NCBI GenBank assembly: GCA_032988165.1
Contig: JANTQF010000041.1
Location: 62,001-126,000 of the forward strand
Reading direction: 5' to 3'
From: Emmonsiellopsis sp. PD_33
Taxonomy: Eukaryota > Ascomycota > Eurotiomycetes > Onygenales > Ajellomycetaceae
Length of the DNA: 64,000 bases
Positions 22,505-34,959 of the stretch are shown in pieces. How positions within the stretch are numbered: the first letter of the stretch is position 1; each line of letters opens with the position of its first letter. Both the position numbers and the translations under genes were made by a program. The notes beneath the pieces are model-generated. The model was not told the DNA's origin. It saw nothing but the letters and a program-made list of their open reading frames with translations, and did not search any database.

Positions 22505-25500
22505 AAGTAAAAAACTTCAGGATAAATTATATTATTCATAATCTAATAGTAATTTATACTACTTATAAGCATCAAAATCTAATGATAATCTATAGCATAT
22601 GAGAGAGTAATATAGAGCTGATCATACAAGAAAATTAAATCTTAAAAATTAATTCTAATATAACTAAGAAATTAACTTTATAATTTATTAATTATCATCA
22701 TAAAAGCAAATCATATAGAGAACTAAAGCTAGACTATTATAACTATAAAATCCTTTACATTACTTAATAATTTAATTTAATATAAAAGTTATACCTCACT
22801 ATTAAACAGCTCACCATTCAATTAGACCTTCAGATACTAAAAGAAATAAGTAAGAAGAATCATACAGAATTTATTATAAATATCATACTGTAAATTCAGA
22901 TTATACATATATATAAGAGGTATATTTCATTTAATTTATAAAATTAAAGGCTAGATTGACACAGCATTCTAAGTTCATATAAATTTCTATATAATCTTAT
23001 GGTGCTGATCATCATTCTATTTACTCACATTAACTAATAGATATTTAATAGGCTTATTAGGCAGATAATTTAGAAGGTCCTCATTAAGCTAAGTAATAAT
23101 ATTATTAATAGATGTAAGAATTACCTAATCTTGAAAGTAATCTCTTTAATAGAATTAATCTTATAAATCTAAATACATCTAATTAATAAACTCATTAATC
23201 TTAGAGGTTCAGTATAACTTAGAAGAGATTAGCTGATAGCTCTAAAAAGCTATATCATATAATATACTAGTTAATCAATCTATAAAGAATCTATCTTTAG
23301 AGGTAGCAGTCAAGAGGTACATATTCTAGTAAAGATGAAGCATATAAAGAGAAAATCAAATCTTAATATATTACATGTAGGTATTTATAGTGTCATTCTG
23401 TGTACTGTAGAGGATAATAGACAAGGTCTACTAAAAGTTATTACTAAAGATAGTTAGAATGTCATTAAAGTTATTATTACTCTCAGATAAATTAACTCAG
23501 AGATTATAGAGAGTCCAATTAATTACATTAAAAATATAATAATGAGTTATTAGAGTCTCATTTCAGATGATGAGAGAGACTTAGTGAAGAAGCTTAATTA
23601 GCTAGATATCATATAATATATTGCAAGTTAATATAGGTAAAATGTTAATAGGGATATAAAAGTACTTATAAGTAATGTAACTACCAGGAAGAAGCTAAGT
23701 AATAATGCCTGTACTAATAATATAAAGCACAATTTAACTTAGAAATTATAGATAGTTAGTGAGAATATTATAGATAAATATCTTGTCTATTCTATTAGAA
23801 CTATTAAGGAAGAACATTATATTATAGAGGTTAATATCTAAAGCTATAAGAATAGTATTATAGGTTAAATACTAGTTTTCATTAAATTAAGCTTCATATT
23901 CTTCAGTTCTGATCATCAGAACCTAGTAATTATAAGCAAGCTCTTATGTGATTAGAGGATTACTATCCTCCTTCAGCTTTTATCTATAATGTGGCTCTAG
24001 CAGGCCCTAGAATTGAATATTCTCTAACTTAAGGCTCTTCTGGGCAAGCCTCTTTCAGATAAGATGAAGCCTATAATTAATAGTAGATTCATAAAGGGTC
24101 TAATCATCAGGTAGAATATAGAAGTAAGCCTTAAAAATAAAGTTTAAATTATTAGTAAAAAAGGTTAAAAATCAGACCTAGATGTCAGCAATAAATAGTA
24201 GGTTAGTATAGATAATAATAGATATTAACATTCTTTAAAGCACTCTCTCAGTTTTCATCTCTAAAGCCTCCTTAAAGGTATATTCCTACTTATTATCATA
24301 CTGAATGATACCTCTCATATAGTAGGCCTCTTAAAAAGTATTCTATTTGATGTTAGTAATCATTAGTAGGTTATCAAAAGATTTAGATCTTCTTAGAATG
24401 ATGAGTAAATACTATAGATAGTATATATCATCATGAAAAGATATAACAAGATATATTCATCTTATAATATTATTAATAGAATATTTCTTCTAGTATTTTT
24501 AGCATAGATTTTTTAAGTTCTAGATGAAATGATATAGCATGTCATGATACAGATAGATAGATTCAGAATTATCATAATTATATCTAAAAAAAATAAGTAA
24601 ATAAGATATCTAGCTATTAAGATAATTAAGAATAATATTATAGAGTTCCTTAGAATCATACATGATATAATGCCTATCTGAAAGGTAAATAATAAAACTT
24701 ATATTTTCAGAATAGTAATTCTTTACATTAAAGCCCAGAGCCTATCAGGCTACCTTAGTATAATTAATATAGTAACCCAGGTAGTACTCATAGATCTCAT
24801 TGTCACTTATATTGAAACTAATAGTAGCACAGTTAGAACCCTTCATAATATATTTATAGAGATATTTAATTATAGAGATGTTAACACAGTATTTAATATT
24901 AATATGAGCTTTATACTTTCAAGTTAAATAAAAGTTATAAGAGATAACTCATTTATTACTAACTTCAATAGAGCCAGCCTTATCTGAGTTGTAGGTAAAG
25001 TAATAGCTGCTCTTATAATAATAATACTAAGAATATTATAATTAATAGATAGTTATTTTCTTAGTAAAAGACTTAAGAAATTACTTAATGTAATAGATCT
25101 CATCATTAACATTTCTCTCATAGTAGAGAGTATTAGAGTTGAAATGCAGATCACAGAACCTATATAGTAGCTATTTAATAATAATATCATAAAATAACTA
25201 CCTCTCTAACTCATTAGGATCTAATATCTCAGTAGATATAATATCATCTATTCTCTTAATAAAATACAAATCATTATCTAGTTAATATAAGATATAGGAG
25301 TAAGATAGCCTTCTTTTCTGATACTTAATCATCTAAATATAGATAATATATTTATTTAGAGTATTACTCTTAATCTCATAAAGTAGAGCCTAATTCTTTA
25401 TATTGAAGACTCTAATAATTAAATCAGACTAGTTATTTTAATACTATATAAGCTTCTTATTATTATTATAGAGAAGCTCAGATCAAATCTCCTCCTACTC

Positions 25501-25750
25501 AGAGTTTACAGTGAAGGTAATAAATAGAGTAGACTTGCAAAAGTGACACATTAAAGTCATGAAACTCTAATAGATATTTTAATGATAATAGGACTCTCTA
25601 ATAAATCAAGTAGATAGTATACTATAATTAATATTACTAATATTAATATTATTTTACATTTAAAGTTAAGAAGAGTTATAGAGATCTACACAGAGTTTCA
25701 ACTGATTATAAAGGTGAAATTCAAGTCTAAAGTTATTAATAGTCAGTCAT
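22505..25750 (-). pseudogene. Second Helitron Rep/helicase, truncated and degenerate
   Basis: Minus-strand frames read in the Helitron order. LFITFTVNSEWEEI lies at about 25,520, then the HUH region at about 25,300, where LPH-x-H of the family reads LSYSYIL, so both histidines are Tyr (C-to-T changes). VSYNPYL, KYKAHINIKYCVN and IIKYLYKYIMKGSN follow (about 24,960-24,840). The helicase end has FAFMMIINKL and LYDQLYITLS (about 22,750-22,580) and the final NNIIYPEVF. The N-terminal Cys-rich part is missing; the frame is lost at a GGGAT-rich repeat near 25,760. It is a different family from the first Helitron, judging by sequence, and is dead. Confidence 0.85.
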
Positions 25751-25759
25751 ATATTTAGT

Positions 25760-26015
25760 TAAAGCTGCCACTAGGATGGGATTTCCCATGGGATTTCCCA
25801 TCCCATGGTATTATGGGATGAGATGGGAAAAAATAGTTCATCTCATAGGATTTTATCTGTAAGATGAGACAAACCATGGGATTTTAAATTTTCTATGAGA
25901 TGGGATATAGGATTTCAATTTTCCTATAAGATGGGACATGAGAATTCATTCTAACTATAAGATAGAATATGAGATTTCATCTTATAAGATAAGAATTCCC
26001 ATTCCATCAAGTATT
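25760..26015. repeat. GGGAT-rich repeat, copy 1
   Basis: AAAGCTGCCACTAGGATGGGAT opens a block with many GATGGGAT/ATCCCATC words, repeated in both orientations. It resembles 50,222-50,460 in reverse orientation, where AAAGCTGCTGCTGAGATGGGAT is the matching end. It may be a miniature element that truncated the Helitron. Confidence 0.5.
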
Positions 26016-26509
26016 TACTGGGTCTAATCATATGATCTATTGAGGTAACAAGAAAAGATAATAGATCATAAAAAAAAAAAAAGATAAAAGCATCTTTTAA
26101 CTACTTATAATACTTTACTACTTTATATCTACTGAGCTACTATCAGAATCATACATAGAATCATTAATATAATAAAGGTTCCAGGCAGGAGCATTACAGC
26201 CATCTAAGGACTGAATGCTGGATAATCCTCTTATCCTGCATCAGCAATTTTTTTTTAAGCTAGGGGCTGGCTAGGAGTAGCTTAGTAGCTTTAGTAAGAC
26301 TTAGTAGCTTAGCTCATCTCTCTGATCTGTGCATCAGCCTTATGATCTGTGCCAGCTAGGGGCTTGGCATTTCCAGAAACTTCACACCTCTTTAGAATAC
26401 TATGAATTATGGCTGGTGTGTATGAGCTATTCTTTTCAAAACTTGTAATATATCTACAAGTTCCATAATTCATAATATAGTATGCTATTCAAGATTAACT
26501 GTCTTCATT

Positions 26510-26750
26510 AAATGCATCCTCCAATTAACATACTTTCCTCAATTAACATACTGTCCTTGATTGGCACTCACCCAGTACAACATCCTCAATTGACACACTC
26601 TCCTGATTAACATACTGTTCTTAATTCACATACTATTCTTAATTTAAGCTAAGGATAGTTAATACTGCATTGCCACACTCTCCTCAGCTTAAGCTGAGGA
26701 TAGTTAATACTGCATTGCCACACTCTTCTCAGCTTAAGCTAAGAACAGTA
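26510..26750. repeat. Tandem repeats: AATTAACATACT words and a 45-bp unit with palindromes
   Basis: From 26,520 short words such as CAATTAACATACT recur. From about 26,648 a 45-bp unit repeats with exact 45-bp spacing (starts 26,648, 26,693, 26,738). Each unit boundary is the TTAA centre of a palindrome; the best copy is TCCTCAGCTTAAGCTGAGGA at 26,681-26,700. Confidence 0.7.
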
Positions 26751-26779
26751 AACTTATAATCATATTAATATGATTAATA

Positions 26780-28200
26780 TTTGTGACCTATAAATATAAT
26801 AACTACTATTCAATATCCTCAAAATCTTCAATCAAATCAACAAAAGTACTTTCAATAAACTGTGCCTATTTCTCCTCAACTATTATCTCTCTTCCTACTA
26901 TCTTTATTATCTTCTTCTGCAAGAGCTCTACTACCTTCATCTTCTATAGCTCTCCCTGTTTACATCATATATTATATATTCATTTATATACCCCTACACC
27001 ATATATTAGCACTGATTAATATTGTATTCAGCAAATAACAACTTACACTCACTCTGAAAAGCCTCTATTTTGAATACCTTATATGTCCCTATCTCTTCAT
27101 ACTTTATTATTGCATGGTATATCCTACCTGCCACCACTGCCACTACTCCAGCTGAAATTAGATTAAACCACTTTACCATCAGAGGATGAACATCAAGCCC
27201 AAATCCTCTCTGACTAAAGAAATACTTTGTAATATCTTATATAATAACATCAGACAGAAAATGACCCTTTACATTCTGTACACTACAAGTTAGTACACAC
27301 ATGTATATGTATAGACTCCTATGACACATACCTTTCCTTCTTCAGATACAGCTATAAAGTTATCATCCTTTAATAACTGTACAATCTGTGCCTTTAGATT
27401 GCTGGATTCAGTAAAGTAGTATGCATTTACTACCTTATAAAATTATGTATTAAAATGCAACCATCAGCTACCCACATCATCAATGATCTGTTGCATGTTA
27501 GATAGTAATCTTCCATCTAATAGTAGTAATTCTATACATACCTCTCTTGCCTTCTCAGGTGATGGGATTTATGACACATTATCTTCATCATTAATCTCTA
27601 ACTTAAACTTACTCTTATCCTGACTATCATAATCTCTAGTAAATAGCTAAGTATTGAGGATCAGGTGATTCATATAGTTCTTACCCACTGTTAAGGGCCA
27701 TGATGTTAGTTGTGCATCAAGCTTGTATTCCCAGTTAACCCCAGTGAATAGCCATGTAGACAAGAGGTTCTTTACCATGTTTAAAACTCTTCTATTTGTT
27801 ACTGAATAGTCTGCCTTATTCTATCTTATAACCTCTATTTACTCCAAATCTCAGATAATATTTCTACCTGCAAGTTCATAGTATAGCCCTGCAACTAGAT
27901 CAAGCTCTAGTCTATCTTTACCTCCTAAATCAGTACTTTCATCATTTAATGTAGCTTGTAATAGAGCATCATTAGTCCTCTACCTCTTAAAACCTCTATC
28001 TACATTCAGGTTAAAATCATCATCAGAAAAATCCTACTCTGCAGTTCCTAGTAGTTAGTATTTCTTGTATAAAAAGGTAGAATAATAAATCATACTTACT
28101 ACATCATCATAACATATTAATTCTTCTAACTTCTTTAACCCCTCTATGTCAATCTCTATATCACCACTGTGACTCTTAAAGCTCTGTTACAAACAAGTTT
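26780..28200 (-). pseudogene. Unidentified degenerate protein (transposon cargo?)
   Basis: A long minus-strand frame can be followed across few stops from about 28,190 to 27,310. Landmarks are SGDIEIDIEGLKKLEELICY, NRRVLNMVKNLLSTWLFTG and IPSPEKAREVCIELLLLDGR. I cannot assign a family. Its consistent frame and acidic/hydrophobic pattern show it once coded for a protein. It shares strand with the Plavaka transposase and the SNF2 remnant. Confidence 0.5.
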
Positions 28201-30500
28201 ATTAATGGTTAGCTCAACTCAGATGTGTATTAAGGCCTTCAGATTGGCTCAAAATGGTTGGTAATGACTGTGAAAAGTTACTATTACTTATCATTAGTTG
28301 TGATACTTATGAATATCTAGCTGATGATTCCTAAACTCCTAAATGTTAATAAGAACTAGTATTAGAAGGATATAGGTAAATAATCAATTTAAAATATATC
28401 CTGCTACTCTAATAGAGCCAGGTTAATAGCATCACTCTGGGAACTAATTCATCTATCAGGCTGATGACATTCATCCTGTTAACCTGAATCAGAAGGCCCT
28501 GATGATGATAATACTAACTAGCTAGCTGCAATATTTTGACTACTATTAGCATCTAACTCTCTATAAGAGGATAAGGATGCTGTCCTTCTCCTAATAGCCT
28601 GGAAATCATACCTTTAATCATCAACTACATTCACTTTAAATCATTTTCATGATAAAGTCATTCTACTCTCATTTGAATTCTATTATCTTGCATTTAGTAT
28701 GTTATCAGCAGACAGACCTTAGCTTAAGCCCAGCTCCAGCTTAAGTAAAGAATTGTATAGAACTTAGGTGAGTAGTTGAGACTTATATTAGCTGTGACTG
28801 AGGTGCAGGAAGTGCCTATAATGTTTTAATCAGTATATTTTAAGTATAGAGTTCTTAGCTTAAGTTAGGGCTGAGCTTAAGCTGAGGTCTATACACAGTT
28901 TTGAGTCTGTAGTTCATACTCACCTAAGATTCTTATATAATGTTGATGTTTGGTTGGGTGCAACAGTAGGTATGAAAGAAGAAAAAGAAAGTTAGGAAGT
29001 AAGAAGTGCTAGTAAACTTTACCTGTGAAGTAAAGTTTATGTTCATGTAAGTGAGAATATAAATAAAGAACCACACATAATGCATTATCTACCAATTAGT
29101 AATAGATATGAGTGCCTTTTTTCATCAGTAAGTTCAAGTTAGCCTTCTTCTCCTAGTAGTATTAATAATAGTAAATTATAATATACACACTGAAAACTTC
29201 AGCTTCAACACAATTTATTCCACTTTACTAGTAATATAAAACTTATATCATCTTCATCCATTAGCATTCATCTTTTTCATTGCTGTTTGAAAAGAATGTT
29301 CATCATATATTTACATCAGATCAAACTGACTGAAGCCCAGATACCATATTTTATACTAATTGTGAGTTATTAAAAGCTCACTTTCAATAAGTCAGTAAAG
29401 AAGGCTTAACTGTACACAGTTCAAATCATTTCATACATCAGTCTTCTTTCTATTTGCCTCTGATATTAAATTATCTACTAGACACATTATTACTAAACTC
29501 ATTTCAAAATTGTATATGATAACCTACTGGGCACATGTTAAAATCCTTTCCTGCTGCTCTTGCCTCTGAATATTCAGGTTGGCAATGCTATTCTGATCCT
29601 CTAGTTAGCTATCTAATGACATACAGTAATTATCTTAGTTAGAAGTTACTGTGCTGTTGAGTAACCTCTTATTCCTTTATGACTTGTATTGTCTCTAGTT
29701 GTTCTTGCACTACTGTATCATGGCATTCAGGCAATTTTCCCTGACTAGAGATAGAATATTTTGAAATATTCTAGAGTGACTCTTAAATACATACTTAAAC
29801 ATCAGCAGCAGTTTCCCCTTGCTTTACTCTCTTTATAAATTTAAATCAAGAAGCCTGTACTTTGCCATCCCCCTCTCCAATGATGTGCATATATCATGAT
29901 ATGCTACACTATTAACCTTTAAGAATGCCTTAACCTTGGGTACTATCCACTCACATAGTATGGCCTGTGACATGTTCAAAAAACTTGCATATTGTGGATG
30001 AGAGGTTAAAGAGACACACAATTTATATGCATAGTATGAAAAAAAAATAATAGGAATATGAAAATTGAATGCAGTAACATACAAGTAGATTATATTATTA
30101 TAAATATATGATAATCATTTATTTATGTACAGACCACATCATTTCTACTCTAAATATCATACAATATGGAAAGCACATCCCTCAGCTTAAGTCAGGCTAC
30201 CCTGAATGGGGTATAAAACATAATATAAGATGATAACTAATATTGTCATCCATCTCCTCACTACAATGATTAGAGAGATAGATGATGATTTTTTTGAAAC
30301 TGGATGCATCATAACAGGCTGACAGTGTTTAAAGTTTGAATCATGCAGTAAGCAGTAATAATTTATATTTGATTTCATACTAGCATACAAACTCCTCTGT
30401 GTGGCAGTACTGTTGGTGAATTTAGTATCAGAATGTTAAGGTCTCATTGACTTGACATAGGAGGTAAGACAGTCAGGTTATATATATATATTTCCAAGGA
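28200..30500 (-). repeat. Degenerate AT-rich DNA with weak coding trace
   Basis: A minus-strand frame around 30,090-29,300 can be read with few stops (AILCEWIVPKVKAFLKVN at about 29,960-29,910, later SLDSWLEDQNSIANLNIQRQ). I do not recognise it. Palindrome copies lie at 28,718-28,731, 28,736, 28,853, 28,871-28,888 and about 30,181. Confidence 0.35.
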
Positions 30501-30876
30501 TGTATATCACAACATGGCAGTATAACACTACCACCATAATCAATGTATCTAGCACTATTTAACTTTCCATAAGGAATTATACCATCTTTAACAATACAAT
30601 CATATAGTATCATCAAGTTTTAATGTGTTTTAGTCTAATAATAGAATCCCATCTGTTTTGAATGATGCCATGGATGAGAGATTTACTAAAGCATGTATAT
30701 ATATGTTTTAGACCACACTAAAAGTATCATTCACCTTAGTAGCTAAATAGCCCAGTGAGGGTCAAAATCATATCACCCAACTTTGAATGTCAGTTTGAAT
30801 CAATGTAATTTCATTAACCTCTTTTTTTTTACTAACCCACCATAAAGGCCAGTAAAATCATCACAGTGCAATATGG

Positions 30877-30978
30877 CTGTGACATGATGAGCACATTCCT
30901 CAGCTTAAGCTAGCAGGCCAGGCCAGCAGGCCAGGCTAGCTTAAGCTGAGGAATGTACTCATTATGTCATAGTATAGC
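30877..30978. repeat. Foldback element with about 45-bp inverted arms
   Basis: TGACATGATGAGCACATTCC followed by TCAGCTTAAGCTAGC on the left is mirrored on the right by GCTAGCTTAAGCTGA and GGAATGTACTCATTATGTCA. The loop is an AGGCCAGGCC duplication. The arms differ only by a few transitions. Confidence 0.75.
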
Positions 30979-31059
30979 AAGAAAAAATGTGAGTATAACA
31001 TGATGTAGCTTTAACTTCTTTAGAATTAGTATGTTTGACTTCTCTATCAACCTGCCTGT

Positions 31060-34000
31060 CTCCTGCTTCATCACTCCTCTCAACCACTTATTACTATTAA
31101 TCATCTGAAACTATAGAACAACTACTTGAGTCACTTAGAACTCTCTCTTCATCTCTATTATTCTCATCTATATTACTCTCTTCATCCTCACCTGTACTAT
31201 TCTCTTCATCTTTAGTTGGATTCTGAACCACTAGCTCTCACTCTCTGATACTAGCTTTTAACTGGGATGCTCATTTATTTACTGACTGAAGCCCATCTTC
31301 TAACCACATTTCACTATATAAGGTGTTATATTAGTCCCAATTAATATAATTATTAACATAGAATCTCTTGGTGGTGGAATTCACATGCATATTACTCAGC
31401 TATGTTGAAATAAGGTGAGCACTGTGCTGTATAGCCTCCATGGGGTAGAAACAACACTTGTATATATAGCAATTTAGATTATTATCAGATGGATTGAGCT
31501 CTGCATATGTCTCCACTTCATACATGCTATGAACATCATGTGGCTTTCTGGAACACAGTCAGAGGACATCAATAAGTGCCCCAGTATAATATGTGTTTTC
31601 ATTTCAGTTGGAAATTCTTCCATACTTGTTCACTTGAATATCAGAGTTAATTATAGTTACTATCAGTAAGAGCTGATCAACCATCTGCCCTTTAAAAGGC
31701 CCATCTGCTGTCTTATTCCCATTACAAGCTTTTCCATTAATCAATTAAACATAGTCTTACTATCATTAATCAAGTGTCTCCTACTATACAGGCATACATC
31801 AAATCTTCTTCTTAACAAGATGATCTATATCAGATGGATCTTGCCTATCTCATTTTCATATTATAACTAATCCATGCACCTGTATGTGATAGCCAAGTAT
31901 TAATTGCAAGGTAGGGTGCTGGTCCTTCTTGCTGGTGAGCTGAAGACATCTATATGTAATAAAAATTAGCAATGCATGCAGGAAAATCTCATGTATATGG
32001 CCCAGCCTCTTAGCCACCTCTCTGATTATTGTGACATGATGTGGCAGTGATTGATGAAGATCTCCTTGTAAAGGATGCCATAAGATATTCTTTAAGTTAA
32101 TAGCTTATAATATAGTGGCTAACTTTATCTCAAGTTGATCTTCAGCTGTAACTGTACTTGAATCAATGATATTAATATGGAGTAATATATTCTCTAACTT
32201 TATTATATGTATATACCTCTGACTGTGCTTGATCAGCTGCTGTTCATGGCCAACATATTTATTGATATTATAATAATAGGTCTTTACATGATATTTATAG
32301 CTAGTCTCACTGTGCTCAGTATTAAAGTCATTCAGGGTTTCATATTTATGAATGAACTCAATGTAGTGGATAAGGACATAAAATTTTGCAAAGTTAAAGT
32401 GGCTAATATTAGATAGATCACATTTCTTAGGGAGTAGATGATAAAGATGAAATGCTCATTTAAGTACATTAATCTACTTCAGGGCATTCTCCAAGTATTC
32501 TAGGGTTTCATTGTCATGGGAGTAGTACTGTGCACAGAATAGAAAGTCAATTACAGCTCAGGCATATAGGAGGGCAGGTTGGCACTGATGGAGCAGTAAA
32601 GAGGTAATAACTGAGATTAACTGCTGTGATAGGACTTTATGCTGTAACCTAGACCACTATTTAAAGTAGCTAAAGTTGATAAAATGCTAAAGATCTAGGT
32701 AGGAAGGAACATGCTTAAATTGATTATCAAGCTATTCTATTCTATCTGCCTGGGATATTAGTAGGGTTACCTGATTCTTAATTTATTGGGTAGGTTTGAT
32801 AAGATCCTGGACCATTTCCTGGAGCCATTCAACTAGATACTGAACTATATTCTTAAGTAACTAGTGAAGAATATCAATTATCATTGCTTCATGAATATTA
32901 ATTTGTGGGTGGTGCCAGGCAAAGAAATTAATATTATAAATAGTTATAGTAGAATCAATGAATAAGAGATCATCCTCTTGCTGCTGAATCTAGCCCTACA
33001 TCTATTTATATGTATATGTTGGGAAGACCTTTAAAAGGTCTTAACACTCAGTGAGAGAGACAAGACAGATTGAATAGTACTAGTTATTTTTTATATCTAT
33101 AATCAAGACTTACTCTTTATAGTCAGCCATGAATCTAGCTACTACTAAGAAATAGTATTGAATGTAATCATCAGTACATTCAACAAACATACTAGTAGTA
33201 CTCAAGGCCTTAATAGCTATAGTATTATTAGTACCTGCTAGTATAGATAAGACCACTGAGACTTATACTTAAGTATCTCAGCTATACAAGTATGATAAAG
33301 CTGGATCTTTATGACTTAGTCAATCTTCTTAATAATAAGAAGATAGGCAATCTTCTGAAGACTGATTATCTTTTATGCATGGTAAATCTTATGGGGAAGA
33401 TTTCTAATAGTAAAGTATACAGGCTAAGATATCTGATCCCCATGATGCATGGAGAGCTGTGTCTTATCAGAGGCAAAAACCAATGAGACTAGTGTTGAGC
33501 AGGCTGGAAGTTTTTGTTGTGTATTCTATCATTAGTTGGCTGTATGCATCTCAGTATATATTTATTGGTTTGACTTGGAGAACTGCTGTATAGGTACATA
33601 CTGTAAGAAGTTCTTAAATGGAAGATGCTCAAGTAATTGGTGAATAATATTATCCACTCTTTAGTGTGAGAGAGTAACATTAATTATTATTCTATTAGTG
33701 GATGTTATTAATATTATGGTATCAATAAATTCATCACATTGTGTCTCATCTGTGGTTAGGTCACTATCAATAATGCTATGGAACTATTAGGTGATGTGAA
33801 AGAAGAGTCCATTGGTAACAGTGTGAAGATAGGGTGAGGTGAGGAATTAGTTGATAGTATCACTGGAAAGTCCAGTATTAAGAAAGAATCATGTAAGGTT
33901 ATATTTAATCTCACTTTTAAAGCCCCTATACTAGGCTGTTGTTATTCTGATGGAGGAGTTAGATATTAGGTTAATACAACCTGGAACTAGATACCTAGCT

Positions 34001-34130
34001 GGTTGTAGCAAGAGTTCTTTATAGGTAACAGTATAGGCATTTAAAACTGAGGTTTTTATGGCTTGTAGTAGTAGTAATAAGATAAAGAAGACTACCTCTA
34101 GGTTTATATCTTCTTTCTAGTAGATTTAAT
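31060..34130 (-). pseudogene. Plavaka-type (KDZ/CACTA-related) transposase, degenerate
   Basis: The minus-strand frame, interrupted by stops at former Trp/Gln codons, matches the fungal Plavaka transposase along its length. GDQISQPVYF-type and IAIKALS segments lie at about 33,450-33,180, then ECTDDYIQYYFLVVARFMADY (about 33,190-33,125). NINFFAWHHPQINIHEAMI with DILHWLL-type box follows (about 32,940-32,860). KHVPSYLDLWHF-type and AVIDFLFCAQYYSHDNETLE are at about 32,560-32,500, and SHFNFAKFYVLIHYIEFIHK with FNTEHSET at about 32,420-32,300. A C-terminal acidic tail ends near 31,090. These elements move by a DDE transposase. No intact frame remains; the terminal repeats were not found. Confidence 0.8.
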
Positions 34131-34139
34131 TAGTTAGCA

Positions 34140-34950
34140 TTATCTTTAATAGCAACTTGAAAAAGCCTGCTGCTGGGAGAGGAAGCACAGAACTCAGCTT
34201 AAGCTGAGGACACAGCATGATATGGATAACTTTTCTTAAAATATGATAATACATATATTAAGGTGGTTTGAAGCTAGTTTCACATTCATAGGGTCTAGTA
34301 TGATACTAGAAGTATCAACTACATCTAAGTCTCCATCAGCTGTGAGACCCTGTGGTTGTTCACTGGAAGGTAGGATTATAAGAGCATGTTTGGTGAGAGA
34401 TTATATAGGTGCTAAAAGAGGTATGATAAATTAGCTGATACTAGTTAACACTATTTTCAATACTTTCTACTTTACTTGAATCATGACTGAGCATTTCTTT
34501 TGGTGACAACTGAGGTTGCTCTAGCTGTTGATAGCTTTTCAGCAGTATAGATAGATATAGGTATAGGTAGAGTTCTTTATAGTAAGAGGTTTGATACTTA
34601 ATGTTAGATATAGAGCTGAGGCTGAATAAGGATAATAGAGATTAAAATGTTATTATTTGATGTATCACTTAAAAGCTGATTGAAGGAGTATATAACAATT
34701 TAGGCCTAGTAGAATTAGTCATGATGTAGATTAAATGAATCAATTAAAATACTAATAAATACATTCTTAGTCAATTAACTAGTTTGTATATGATTAATAA
34801 TATGATAAAAACAGAGAGGTAAAGGCAGGGGGAACAAACAAAGCTCAGCTTAAGCTAAGTGGCAGGCATGATTACTAGTAGGTACTAATAAACTTTTAAG
34901 CCAAATCAAAACAGATAAAATAAAAACACAGGCCAGCCAGGGTAAATTTA
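34140..34950. other. Spacer between transposase and SNF2 remnants
   Basis: AT-rich, CG-free, with two palindrome copies, CTCAGCTTAAGCTGAG at 34,193-34,208 and CTCAGCTTAAGCTAAG at 34,844-34,859. I see no recognisable domain between them. Confidence 0.4.
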
Positions 34951-34959
34951 ATTGGGCAG

